From: Limnohabitans_A sp049655425
GTDB lineage: Bacteria > Pseudomonadota > Gammaproteobacteria > Burkholderiales > Burkholderiaceae_C
Reading direction: 5' to 3'
DNA: 64,000 bases
Assembly: GCA_049655425.1 (NCBI GenBank)
Contig: JBASJS010000003.1
Span: 1,240,001 to 1,304,000, forward strand
Made by a program: the position numbers and the translations under genes. A model generated the notes under the pieces. It saw only the letters and a list, made by a program, of their open reading frames with translations. It made no database searches and was not told the DNA's origin. Below, one piece after another: positions 43,623 to 51,532 of the stretch (within the stretch, counting starts at the first letter, position 1; every line of letters begins with the position of its first letter).

Positions 43623-43699
43623 TGGTGGGCCCACCAGGACTTGAACCTGGGACCAAAGGATTATGAGTCCTCTGCTCTAACCAACTGAGCTATAGGCCC
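43623..43699 (-). tRNA. tRNA with CAT anticodon (Ile2-type or elongator Met)
   Basis: A complete 77-base cloverleaf on the minus strand including the encoded CCA. The acceptor stem is GGGCCTA with TGGGCCC, the D arm GCTC/GAGC, the anticodon stem GAGGA/TCCTT with loop CTCATAA, and the T stem CCAGG/CCTGG. The anticodon-arm sequence GACTCATAATC is closer to bacterial tRNA-Ile2, where C34 becomes lysidine, than to elongator tRNA-Met, but this cannot be settled by eye. A TACAAT-like -10 box (ATTGTA on the plus strand, 43710-43715) lies ten bases upstream. It is the only intact copy of the sequence found in R1-R5 and marks the right end of the cassette stack. Confidence 0.97.
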
Positions 43700-43721
43700 T
43701 TGGGCGCTTATTGTAAGGCAC

Positions 43722-44600
43722 TCAAACAGCGCTTCTATGCCTAGCAATACAGGTATCAAGTACCTCTAGATGGTCTCTTCGCCACCAATTTTCTGCAGAA
43801 AAGATCTCAACCTCGCTATAGCCCTTAAAGCCTTGGGCCTCGACCCAGCCCCTGATTTTTGGTATATCAATTACCCCATCACCCATCATGCCGCGGTCGT
43901 TCAGTAAATCACTAGTGGGTGTAAGCCAGTCACAAACATGAAAGGCCAACAATCTTTTTTGGCCAGCGCGTTCAATTTGTTGCTGAAGCTTTGGATCCCA
44001 CCACACGTGATACACGTCTACCGCTACTCCTAAAGCGCCAGTCTTCAAGGGGTCCAGTTTGTCACACACATCCAAGGCATGTTCAAGCGTGTTGATGCAA
44101 GCGCGGTCTGCCGCATACATAGGGTGCAGAGGTTCAATGGCCAATGGCATATTGCATGACTTGGCATAAGCTAATAATTTTTCTATACCCTCAAACACTT
44201 GATCGCGCGATTGCTGAATGTTCTTATGCGCAGCTTGACCTGCTAAAGCACCAGGCAAAGCGCCCACCACCAGCACCAAACAAGGCGCATGGAGTTCACA
44301 GGCCTCATCAACTGCCTGGCGGTTGTCGGCATCTGCGGCTTGTATACCCTCTGCAGTGGCGGCAGGAAACATGCCACCGCGGCAATAGCCCGATAGTTTC
44401 AAACCATGTGTTTTGACCAACCTGGAAACGGTGTCCAAACCAACGGCAGCCACTTGGTCTCGCCATGGCGAGATGGCTTTGATGCCGCGACTCACACAGG
44501 CTTGAATGATCTCTGTCAATGGCAGGTCTTGGCCGCGGCTTTTTCTAACTGTGGCTGTGTTGATGGAAAGCCATTCATGGCTGTTTGAGAAGTCGCGCAT
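43722..44600 (-). CDS. TIM-barrel sugar phosphate isomerase/epimerase-like protein
   Basis: 292 residues of the xylose-isomerase-like TIM-barrel superfamily. Probable metal-site residues occur in AIEPLHP (Glu, strand 5), VDVYHVWWDP (Asp/His), AFHVCDW (His) and YSEVEIFS (Glu). Relatives isomerise or epimerise keto-sugars or inositol intermediates. It is the last gene of the leftward operon starting at the Bug gene 49710-50690, three bases after the dehydrogenase. Its stop is 22 bases before the tRNA. Confidence 0.9.
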   Translation of the reverse strand: MRDFSNSHEWLSINTATVRKSRGQDLPLTEIIQACVSRGIKAISPWRDQVAAVGLDTVSRLVKTHGLKLSGYCRGGMFPAATAEGIQAADADNRQAVDEACELHAPCLVLVVGALPGALAGQAAHKNIQQSRDQVFEGIEKLLAYAKSCNMPLAIEPLHPMYAADRACINTLEHALDVCDKLDPLKTGALGVAVDVYHVWWDPKLQQQIERAGQKRLLAFHVCDWLTPTSDLLNDRGMMGDGVIDIPKIRGWVEAQGFKGYSEVEIFSAENWWRRDHLEVLDTCIARHRSAV

Positions 44601-44603
44601 GAT

Positions 44604-45533
44604 TTATTTTTTATGATTTGATTGGGTTGTTTCACGTCGAATTTGGCGAATGATGGCGGCGTTGTCTAGCTCGCCATCGCCTTGAGCAATGGCATTGCGC
44701 ATCAACTGTGCATGGGCTTGGGAAAGTGGCAAATTTTGGGCGCTCAAATCTGCCATATCCAACATCAGTTGCACATCTTTCAAATGCTGCCTAATGCGCG
44801 ACTGTGGTTCAAACTCCTCTTTGACCATCATGTCGCCCTTCACCACGGCAGCTTCAGAGCGGGCTGGGGTATTCAACACCAATTGCAGAAATGTTTCTGG
44901 CTGAATACCCAAGGTTTGCGCAAAGACCATGCCCTCTGCCAAGGCGGCGCGGTTCAAACCCAAGACCAAATTGGTTGCCAACTTAGCTTTGGCGGCCATG
45001 CCTGCGCCACCCACGTGTACTTGAGATATAGCTAGCGCATTCAATAAAGGCTTGACGCTTTCGATGTGTTGAAGTTCACCGCCAAGTAACAATGTGGCCT
45101 GGCCGTTTTCTATTTGCACACTAGAACCCGATAGAGGAGCCTCTATGAATTGCATGCCTTCTTCAGACAACTGCCGCGCCAACACAGCCAGTTTGACTGG
45201 ATCGCCTGTAGAGCAATCAATTAGTGTAATGACAGAAGGCGTAGTCTGAACTTGAATTTTTCGTTGCTGAAGTATTTGTTCAACCACAGCCTGCACGCCA
45301 GAAGTATCGAATACCGCCAGCACCAAGGTGTTTGTTAAATGAAGCATGCTGCCAACAGATGCACTTGCTTTAAATCCAGCAGCTTCAAACACATGCATGG
45401 CTTCAGCGCGCACATCAAATCCGATGCACTGATAGCCTGCAGCTTTTAATCGCTTGGCCAGCGCGGTGCCCACCAAACCCAAACCAACAATTCCAACACA
45501 TTGATCGAGCATAAAGGCTGAAGAGGTATTCAT
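44604..45533 (-). CDS. 3-hydroxyisobutyrate dehydrogenase-family oxidoreductase
   Basis: About 310 residues from the ATG at 45533; a longer frame to 45602 would overlap the SDR gene. The Rossmann motif is GIVGLGLVGTALAKRL, with DVRAEAM after it. The family substrate motif appears as EAPLSGSSVQIENGQATLLLGG, and the catalytic lysine is in AAKAKLATNL. The enzyme oxidises a beta-hydroxyacid or hydroxymethyl group with NAD(P). It lies between the SDR and the isomerase genes in the same operon. Confidence 0.9.
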   Translation of the reverse strand: MNTSSAFMLDQCVGIVGLGLVGTALAKRLKAAGYQCIGFDVRAEAMHVFEAAGFKASASVGSMLHLTNTLVLAVFDTSGVQAVVEQILQQRKIQVQTTPSVITLIDCSTGDPVKLAVLARQLSEEGMQFIEAPLSGSSVQIENGQATLLLGGELQHIESVKPLLNALAISQVHVGGAGMAAKAKLATNLVLGLNRAALAEGMVFAQTLGIQPETFLQLVLNTPARSEAAVVKGDMMVKEEFEPQSRIRQHLKDVQLMLDMADLSAQNLPLSQAHAQLMRNAIAQGDGELDNAAIIRQIRRETTQSNHKK

Positions 45534-45567
45534 GTGGCGGTACTCTTCAGTTGAAAGCTCAAATGAA

Positions 45568-46290
45568 TCAACGTGACACTGAAGCGCCACCGCAAATGGC
45601 AATGTCTTGACCCGTAATGGCGGCAGCTTCAGGGCGGGTTAGGTAAGCCACCAATGCTGCTACTTCGTCCGGTTGTATCAAACGACCTATGGGAGGCAAG
45701 CGCGGTGTAGTGGCAACTCTAGCGGGATCCTTCAACATAGGCGTATCGGTTGCAGCCGGCGAGACCACATTGACCGTCACACCCTCTGCAATACTTTCTG
45801 CCGCCCAGCTTCTAGCCAAAGACAAAATGGCAGCCTTGGTAGCTGCGTACTGACTTCTGCCGGCAATACCGCCTGAGACACGGCTGCCCACCAAAATCAT
45901 TCGGCCACGGCGTGCATTTTTCATGATGGGCAGAATGCGATTGGCCAACCTAGTAGCCACATCGACGTGCAGTTGCCACATCAGTTGCCCGGCTTGCATA
46001 TCAAGTTCGCCTAGACTTCCCACCCTCAAAACACCAGCAGCATGCACTAACACTTGAGGAAGATGCTTAGACACAATTTGATCTAGAGCACCTTCAAGTT
46101 CACCCACTTGAGTGAGGTCGAGTGTCCATGAAGAAAATTGAGTGTGATGAAGTGTGGAGGGTGCAACATCCAGACCATGCACATGCCAACCTTCACTCAA
46201 AAGCTTTAAAGCAATGGCTTGACCAATACCAGAACTGGTTCCGGTCACAATGGCGCAAGGTGAAAGCAGCTCTGGCATCAAGGGGGTCAT
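45568..46290 (-). CDS. short-chain dehydrogenase/reductase
   Basis: 240 residues with TGTSSGIGQAIALKL at the N-terminus, VHAAGVL in place of the NAG motif, and catalytic Tyr and Lys in QYAATKAAIL. The C-terminus TGQDIAICGGASV is typical of NAD-linked enzymes. The start overlaps the Bug stop by four bases (ATGA), so the enzyme is translated together with the receptor. It probably oxidises a hydroxyl of the imported sugar or polyol. Confidence 0.9.
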   Translation of the reverse strand: MTPLMPELLSPCAIVTGTSSGIGQAIALKLLSEGWHVHGLDVAPSTLHHTQFSSWTLDLTQVGELEGALDQIVSKHLPQVLVHAAGVLRVGSLGELDMQAGQLMWQLHVDVATRLANRILPIMKNARRGRMILVGSRVSGGIAGRSQYAATKAAILSLARSWAAESIAEGVTVNVVSPAATDTPMLKDPARVATTPRLPPIGRLIQPDEVAALVAYLTRPEAAAITGQDIAICGGASVSR

Positions 46291-47267
46291 TCCACTGCAA
46301 TTTTCTTGTCGGCAATGATTTTTCCCGAGATGGCAATGTCGTCGGCTTGGAATTTGGCAAACTCTGCAGCACTGCCACCCGCAGGCACAATGCCGTCTGC
46401 AATTAAGCGATCGCGCATTTCACCCGACAAGGCTTTGTTGACGGCCGCATTGAGTTTTTGAACCATGTCAGCAGGCAATTTGTTGGGGCCCCACAAACCG
46501 TACCAACTGGCGCACTGAAAATCTGGAATGGTTTCAGACACGGTAGCCACATCGGGCAAATTAGGCAGGCGCTTGCTAGATGTCACGCCTACCACTTTAA
46601 GCTGACCGTTTCTGTGAAATTGAACCGATCCCAAAACAGGATCGATGAAGCCTTCAATTTGACCACCCACCAAATCTGTCATGGCTGGGCCTGTGCCTTT
46701 GTAGGGAACGATGGCAATTTGTGTGCCGGTAGCTTGTTCCAATTTGACTGTACACAGATGTCCCGCAGAGCCTATGGAGCCTACTGCAAAGTTCATCTTG
46801 CCAGGATTGGCTTTGGCTGCAGCCGCCAGTCCTTTGACATCTGATACGCCTAACTTGTTGCTAACCGCAATTGACAGCGGGGCTGATGCGACCAAAGCAA
46901 TGGGCGTGAAATCGGTTTGCACTTTGTAGGGCACCGACTTCATGGTCATAGGCGCCGTTACAAACGTGCTGGCATTGAACAACAAGGTGTAGCCATCGGC
47001 ATTGGCTTTGGCCACTACGTCTGCGCCAATGATGCCGTTGCCGCCCGGACGGTTTTCGACCACAAAGTTTTGGCCCAGTTGCTCGCCCACCTTGAGTGCC
47101 AGCATGCGGCCAATTTTGTCGAGCGTACCGCCGGGTGGAAAGGGAATGATGACTTTGACTGGTTTGTCTGGATAGTTGGCGGCAGTCTGTGCCCAAAGGT
47201 TGGCAGAACTAAAACATAAAGTAAGACCCAGACTGATAAGCGTTAAATGATGTGTAAATTTTTTCAT
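46287..47267 (-). CDS. Bug-family receptor, second in the sugar-type operon
   Basis: 326 residues. A signal peptide ends near LWAQTAA, then YPDKPVKVIIPFPPGGTLDKIGR, with FVVENRPGGNGIIGADVV and IVPYKGTGPAMTDLVGGQIEGF. It is encoded between the DUF993 gene (42 bases upstream) and the SDR gene (four-base overlap). The same operon begins with another Bug gene, so two receptors serve one pathway or two related ligands. Confidence 0.93.
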   Translation of the reverse strand: MKKFTHHLTLISLGLTLCFSSANLWAQTAANYPDKPVKVIIPFPPGGTLDKIGRMLALKVGEQLGQNFVVENRPGGNGIIGADVVAKANADGYTLLFNASTFVTAPMTMKSVPYKVQTDFTPIALVASAPLSIAVSNKLGVSDVKGLAAAAKANPGKMNFAVGSIGSAGHLCTVKLEQATGTQIAIVPYKGTGPAMTDLVGGQIEGFIDPVLGSVQFHRNGQLKVVGVTSSKRLPNLPDVATVSETIPDFQCASWYGLWGPNKLPADMVQKLNAAVNKALSGEMRDRLIADGIVPAGGSAAEFAKFQADDIAISGKIIADKKIAVE

Positions 47268-47309
47268 GTTGTCTCCTGTTTATTTTGAACTTACTTTTCT
47301 CGTTTAAAT

Positions 47310-48494
47310 TCATTCAACCCCATGCATCGCCAGCATGGTTTTCATTCGGTGCAAAGCCAAGTCTGGGTGCTCTAACAAATTGGCAGCATCCGCTAATTTG
47401 AACAATTCAGCCAAATGAATCACCGAACGTGTGCTCTGCTGTCCGCCCACCATCGTGAAGTGTTTTTGATGGCCATTCAGCCAAGCCATAAAGACCACAC
47501 CGGTTTTGTAAAACCTGGTGGGCGCTTTGAAAATGTGACGCGACAACGGTACGGTGGGCCCCAAGATGGCGTGAAACTTTTCCAAATTGCCTTGCGCCAA
47601 CTCACCCAAGGCAGCGCTGGCTGCCGGCGCAATGGCATCAAAGATTCCCAGCAGAGCATCGCTTTGCCCATGAACCAAGTGTTCACCTTGACCATCGCCC
47701 GCTATTAATTCGGCATAGTTGAAATCATCACCGGTGTACATCCTCACACTGGCAGGTAGGCGCCTTCGCATCTGAATTTCTTTGTCTTTATCGAGCAAAG
47801 AAATTTTGATGCCATCCACTTTGTCGGCATGGGCTTGAATAATGCCCAGCGCCGTGTCCATGGCTTTATCGGTGTCTTTGGTGCCCCAATAGCCTGTGAG
47901 CGCTGGGTCAAACATGTCGCCCAGCCAGTGCAGCAGCACGGGTTGCTTGGCTTGACTCAAAATTCTGTCGTAAACGCGTTCGTAATCGGCTGGCGATTTG
48001 GCTACGCGGGCCAGCGCACGACTGGCCATGATGATGAGCTTGCCACCTAGCTTTTCAATGGCGGCCATTTGAAATTCATAAGCGGCAATCACCTCTTCTA
48101 CGGTTGTCACGCTGTCTAAATTCAAATGATCGGTGCCACAGCCTGAAGCCAAAAATGCGCCAGGCACATCTTTAGAAGCATCAATAGAACGCTGAATGAG
48201 TGTCAGTGATGTGGGCCAATCCAAGCCCATGCCTCGCTGCGCTGTGTCCATGGCCTCAGCCACACCCAAACCCAATTTCCACAAATGTTTTCTGTAGGCA
48301 ATGGTGGCATCCCAGTCCACAGCGCAATCTAACCAAGGGTCGTGAGGGGCCAACGGGTTGGACACCACGTGGGCCGCCGAATATGCAATGCGATTGAACT
48401 TGATACCTGGCTTGGGTTGAATGGGCGTGGTGCCGACCAGTTCATAGCCCTCTAGCTGACCATGTGCGTTGGGTAATTGAATGCGTTGTGCCAT
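47310..48494 (-). CDS. DUF993 dihydrodipicolinate-synthase-like protein
   Basis: 394 residues of the DUF993 family, which has a TIM-barrel related to the aldolase/DHDPS superfamily. Recognisable stretches are RIAYSAAHVVSNPLAP, WLDCAVDWDATIAYRKHLW, GCGTDHLNLD, QPVLLHWLGDMFDP and VDGIKISLLDKDKE, where the lysine is a candidate Schiff-base residue. The family is uncharacterised and is often found beside Gfo/Idh/MocA and sugar-isomerase genes, as here. It could be an aldolase for a keto-sugar acid, which is an inference. Confidence 0.88.
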   Translation of the reverse strand: MAQRIQLPNAHGQLEGYELVGTTPIQPKPGIKFNRIAYSAAHVVSNPLAPHDPWLDCAVDWDATIAYRKHLWKLGLGVAEAMDTAQRGMGLDWPTSLTLIQRSIDASKDVPGAFLASGCGTDHLNLDSVTTVEEVIAAYEFQMAAIEKLGGKLIIMASRALARVAKSPADYERVYDRILSQAKQPVLLHWLGDMFDPALTGYWGTKDTDKAMDTALGIIQAHADKVDGIKISLLDKDKEIQMRRRLPASVRMYTGDDFNYAELIAGDGQGEHLVHGQSDALLGIFDAIAPAASAALGELAQGNLEKFHAILGPTVPLSRHIFKAPTRFYKTGVVFMAWLNGHQKHFTMVGGQQSTRSVIHLAELFKLADAANLLEHPDLALHRMKTMLAMHGVE

Positions 48495-48502
48495 GTTGCA
48501 CC

Positions 48503-49666
48503 TTAAATTTTGAGAGGTGCTACATCAACCCAGCGACGCTCCTGCCAAGACTGCAAGGCCGCCTCCACCAACTGAACGCCTTTGGCGCCTTCGGGCAAAG
48601 TCCAGCGATAGGGTTCGTTCTCCACAATGTGCCGAATGAAATGCTCCCACTGAATTTTGAAACCGTTGTCGTAAAACTGCGTGTCGGGTACCTCTTGCCA
48701 TTGGTCTGTGAAGGTCATGGTTTGCTTCACATCGGGGTTCCATACGGGGCGTGGCGTGTTGACACGGCTTTGTGCTTTACATGCTTGCAGTCCAGCCACG
48801 GCTGAGCCATGTGTGCCATCCACGTGGAACGTTACCAAGTCTTCACGGTTCACACGTGTGGTCCAAGAGCTGTTCACTTGCGCCACCACATGCTCGCCTT
48901 GGTGGCCTTTCAATTCAAAGGTGGCATAGGCTGCATCGTCTGCGGTGCACTCATAGGGCTTGTTGGCCTCATCCCAACGCGTTGGGATATGTGTGGCACC
49001 TAAGCATGAGACCGATTGAACTTCACCAAACAAGTTGTCCAGCACATAGCGCCAGTGGCACACCATGTCCAAAATAATGCCGCCACCATCTTCTTTGCGG
49101 TAGTTCCAGCTGGGTCGTTGAATAGGTTGAAGGTCACCTTCAAACACCCAATAACCAAACTCAATGCGCACACTGAGCATCTTGCCAAAGAAGCCCGCTT
49201 TTCTGAGCATGTCGAGTTTGCGCAAACCGGGCAAGAACAACTTGTCTTGAACGGCGCCATGTTTGACGCCAGACTTTTCTGCAAGACGCGCAATTTCGAC
49301 GGCTTCGTTCAAATTAGTAGCGATAGGTTTTTCGCAATACACATGCTTACCCGCGTGAATGGCTTTGGCCAACAAGGTGGGACGCATTTGCGTGGTACCC
49401 GCATCAAAGAAAACGGTGTCGTCTTTGTTGGCCAGTGCTTTGTCCAGGTCTGTGCCAAAACGGCTAATGCCATTGGCTTTGGCCAGTGCTTCAATTTTTT
49501 CGGCATTGCGGCCAATCAAAATAGGATCGGGCATGACCTTGTTGCCATTGGACAGCGTGACGCCACCTTGGTTTCGAATGGCCACGATGGAGCGGATTAA
49601 ATGTTGGTTCATGCCCATACGTCCAGTGACGCCGTGCATGATGATGCCAAGTCTGTGAGTCGCCAT
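48503..49666 (-). CDS. Gfo/Idh/MocA-family oxidoreductase
   Basis: About 387 residues from the ATG at 49666 (a frame to 49726 is open). The N-terminal nucleotide-binding region has GIIMHGVTGRMGMNQHL, the family's HVYCEKPIATN lysine motif and GVKHGAVQDKLFLPGLRKL. A second alpha/beta domain has GGGIILDMVCHWRYVLDNLFG. The family oxidises sugars or polyols with NAD(P). It is encoded eight bases upstream of DUF993 and directly after the first Bug gene. Confidence 0.92.
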   Translation of the reverse strand: MATHRLGIIMHGVTGRMGMNQHLIRSIVAIRNQGGVTLSNGNKVMPDPILIGRNAEKIEALAKANGISRFGTDLDKALANKDDTVFFDAGTTQMRPTLLAKAIHAGKHVYCEKPIATNLNEAVEIARLAEKSGVKHGAVQDKLFLPGLRKLDMLRKAGFFGKMLSVRIEFGYWVFEGDLQPIQRPSWNYRKEDGGGIILDMVCHWRYVLDNLFGEVQSVSCLGATHIPTRWDEANKPYECTADDAAYATFELKGHQGEHVVAQVNSSWTTRVNREDLVTFHVDGTHGSAVAGLQACKAQSRVNTPRPVWNPDVKQTMTFTDQWQEVPDTQFYDNGFKIQWEHFIRHIVENEPYRWTLPEGAKGVQLVEAALQSWQERRWVDVAPLKI

Positions 49667-49709
49667 GAATTTCTCTTTTGATTTAATTTTGAAAACGATT
49701 AATTGCAAT

Positions 49710-50690
49710 TCAAGGTGCTGGTGCAAGACCTGCTGCCTTGACTAAAACAGCATTGCTTTTGATTTCGTCGCGGATGTACGCATCAAATTGCTCGGGCTTC
49801 ATGGTCCAAGCATCTGCACCCAAAGCGGTGAATCGCTCTTTGACTTCAGGTGTTGCAAGAGCTTTCACCACTTCATCGTTCAAGCGGTTAACAATGTCGC
49901 GTGGTGTTTTGGCTGGCACCATCATGCCAATCCAGAAGTTAAATTCAGAACCAGGCACACCCGCCTCTGCTGTTGTAGGCACTTGAGGTAAAGCGTTTGC
50001 ACGTTTTGAAGAACCCACGGCCAAAGGTACCAATTGACCATTTCGAATTTGACCAATAACAGGGGCGATGGGGGAGAAGTAGTAATCGACGCGTCCCGCA
50101 ATGATTTCAGTAACCGCTTCGCTTGAGCCTTTGAAAGGAATATTGGTGGCTTCAATTTTGGCCGCCAACTTGAATTTCTCAGCATTCAAATGTGTTGCAC
50201 TTCCCTGCCCTGCTGAAGCAAAGTTCATGCTGCCCGGCTTTGCGCGTGCAGCTGCCAACAACTCTTGCAATGTCTTCATGTTTTTAGACGGCGACATCAC
50301 CAACACATTGGGCGTACTTGAAATAGGTGTGACGCCGGCAAAGTCTCCGAGCGTATCAAACGGTAGCTTGGCAAAGGTCGAGGGACTGACCGTGTGCGAT
50401 GAAGAATGAACCATGATGGTGTAGCCATCAGCAGGCGCCGTGGCCACGGCTTGCTGCCCAATTGTGCCGCTGGCACCACCGCGGTTGTCAATGACCAGAG
50501 GCTGCCCCATGCTTTGGCTCATCTTGTCTGCAATGGCTCGGGCAATGATGTCTGTGGTACTTCCCGCAGGAAAGGGGACCACAAGCTTGATAGGCTTGGT
50601 GGGATAGCTGGTTTGGGCGAACACCACACCAGAAGCAAGTGCAGCAACCGATGCCATGAAAGCCAGTGCAATGCGGCGTGAACGGGTCAT
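49710..50690 (-). CDS. Bug-family receptor, first gene of the sugar-type operon
   Basis: 326 residues with a signal peptide ending GVVFAQT. SYPTKPIKLVVPFPAGSTTDIIARA is followed by LVIDNRGGASGTIGQQAV and NIPFKGSSEAVTEIIAGRVDYYF. It heads the leftward operon Bug, Gfo, DUF993, Bug, SDR, HIBADH, isomerase, and a TetR gene lies on the same strand 147 bases further upstream. No TctAB genes occur here. Confidence 0.93.
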   Translation of the reverse strand: MTRSRRIALAFMASVAALASGVVFAQTSYPTKPIKLVVPFPAGSTTDIIARAIADKMSQSMGQPLVIDNRGGASGTIGQQAVATAPADGYTIMVHSSSHTVSPSTFAKLPFDTLGDFAGVTPISSTPNVLVMSPSKNMKTLQELLAAARAKPGSMNFASAGQGSATHLNAEKFKLAAKIEATNIPFKGSSEAVTEIIAGRVDYYFSPIAPVIGQIRNGQLVPLAVGSSKRANALPQVPTTAEAGVPGSEFNFWIGMMVPAKTPRDIVNRLNDEVVKALATPEVKERFTALGADAWTMKPEQFDAYIRDEIKSNAVLVKAAGLAPAP

Positions 50691-50770
50691 AAAGCCTCCT
50701 AAATTTGAGTCAATGTCGGCAGGCCAGATCTGACGCCGTATGCGTCGTGCATGTTGTCAGAAAGCCTTTA

Positions 50771-50788
50771 ATTCACCAAAGAGTGAAT
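50771..50788. promoter_or_regulatory. inverted repeat upstream of the sugar-type operon
   Basis: ATTCAC and GTGAAT with a six-base spacer lie 81 bases before the first Bug start. The same arm-spacer layout (eight, six, eight) occurs upstream of the neighbouring TetR gene, so that regulator is the first candidate. The arm sequences differ, which weakens this. Confidence 0.35.
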
Positions 50789-50837
50789 AATTCAATTTTA
50801 GAAATGACTCAAGTCAGTCGTCAACCGGCTATCAAAT

Positions 50838-51485
50838 CTAGTTTCTTAGGACATACCCTAGGATCACTTCGCACATGTGGGACAGGCGCTCACTCTTGGC
50901 TTTAGGCGTCATCAGATCGCGACCAAATATGGCGGACAAGCTTGAATTGTTGGACAAATAAAAATATGAAAGCGCTGCGATTGAAACGTAGAGTTGAACA
51001 GGATCAATGCCCCCGCGAAACTCTCCTGACAAACGCCCCTTCTCTAAGATTTGACCCAACAATTCAATGAGAGGAGAGTTCAGGGCACGGGCATTGGGAG
51101 AGTCTTGTATGTGTCTGGCTTTGTGCAAGTTTGCACTGTTAAGCAATGTCAAAAACTCGGGATGCGCAAGGTAATAATTCCAAGTGAATTCAACCAACGT
51201 GCGAATGGCAGCAGAAGGCGGAAGCGCTTGCAAATTGAGTTTCTTTTCACTTTCGCGAATTTGCTCATACGCACTTTCAAGCACCGCCTGAAAAAGTTGA
51301 TCTTTGTCCGTGAAATAGTAATAGATCAACCTTTTGTTAAGGTTGGACCGCTCCGCAATGCGATCAATTCTGGCCCCACCCAACCCAAAGAGGGCAAACT
51401 CTTCGAGGGCCGCATTCAGAATAACTGCGCGAGACCTTTCAGCGTCTCGCGTCTTGGTGATGGGCAAAGATTTCTGGTCACTCAT
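50838..51485 (-). CDS. TetR-family regulator
   Basis: 215 residues: HTH at about 17-65 (AALEEFALFGLGGARIDRIAERSNLNKRLIYYYFTDKDQLF region) and a C-terminal domain of the TetR_C type with VEFTWNYYLAHPEFLTLL. It is on the same strand as the sugar-type operon and 147 bases upstream of it, so it probably represses that operon. A perfect inverted repeat lies just upstream of its start. Confidence 0.93.
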   Translation of the reverse strand: MSDQKSLPITKTRDAERSRAVILNAALEEFALFGLGGARIDRIAERSNLNKRLIYYYFTDKDQLFQAVLESAYEQIRESEKKLNLQALPPSAAIRTLVEFTWNYYLAHPEFLTLLNSANLHKARHIQDSPNARALNSPLIELLGQILEKGRLSGEFRGGIDPVQLYVSIAALSYFYLSNNSSLSAIFGRDLMTPKAKSERLSHMCEVILGYVLRN

Positions 51486-51493
51486 GCCCCGAA

Positions 51494-51515
51494 TAATTAA
51501 CCATAACGTTAATTA
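51494..51515. promoter_or_regulatory. candidate TetR operator
   Basis: TAATTAAC and GTTAATTA form a perfect inverted repeat with the spacer CATAAC, nine bases before the TetR start codon. Its place in the promoter region suggests autoregulation. Confidence 0.5.
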
Positions 51516-51532
51516 AGTCAAGGGTATGTGTT

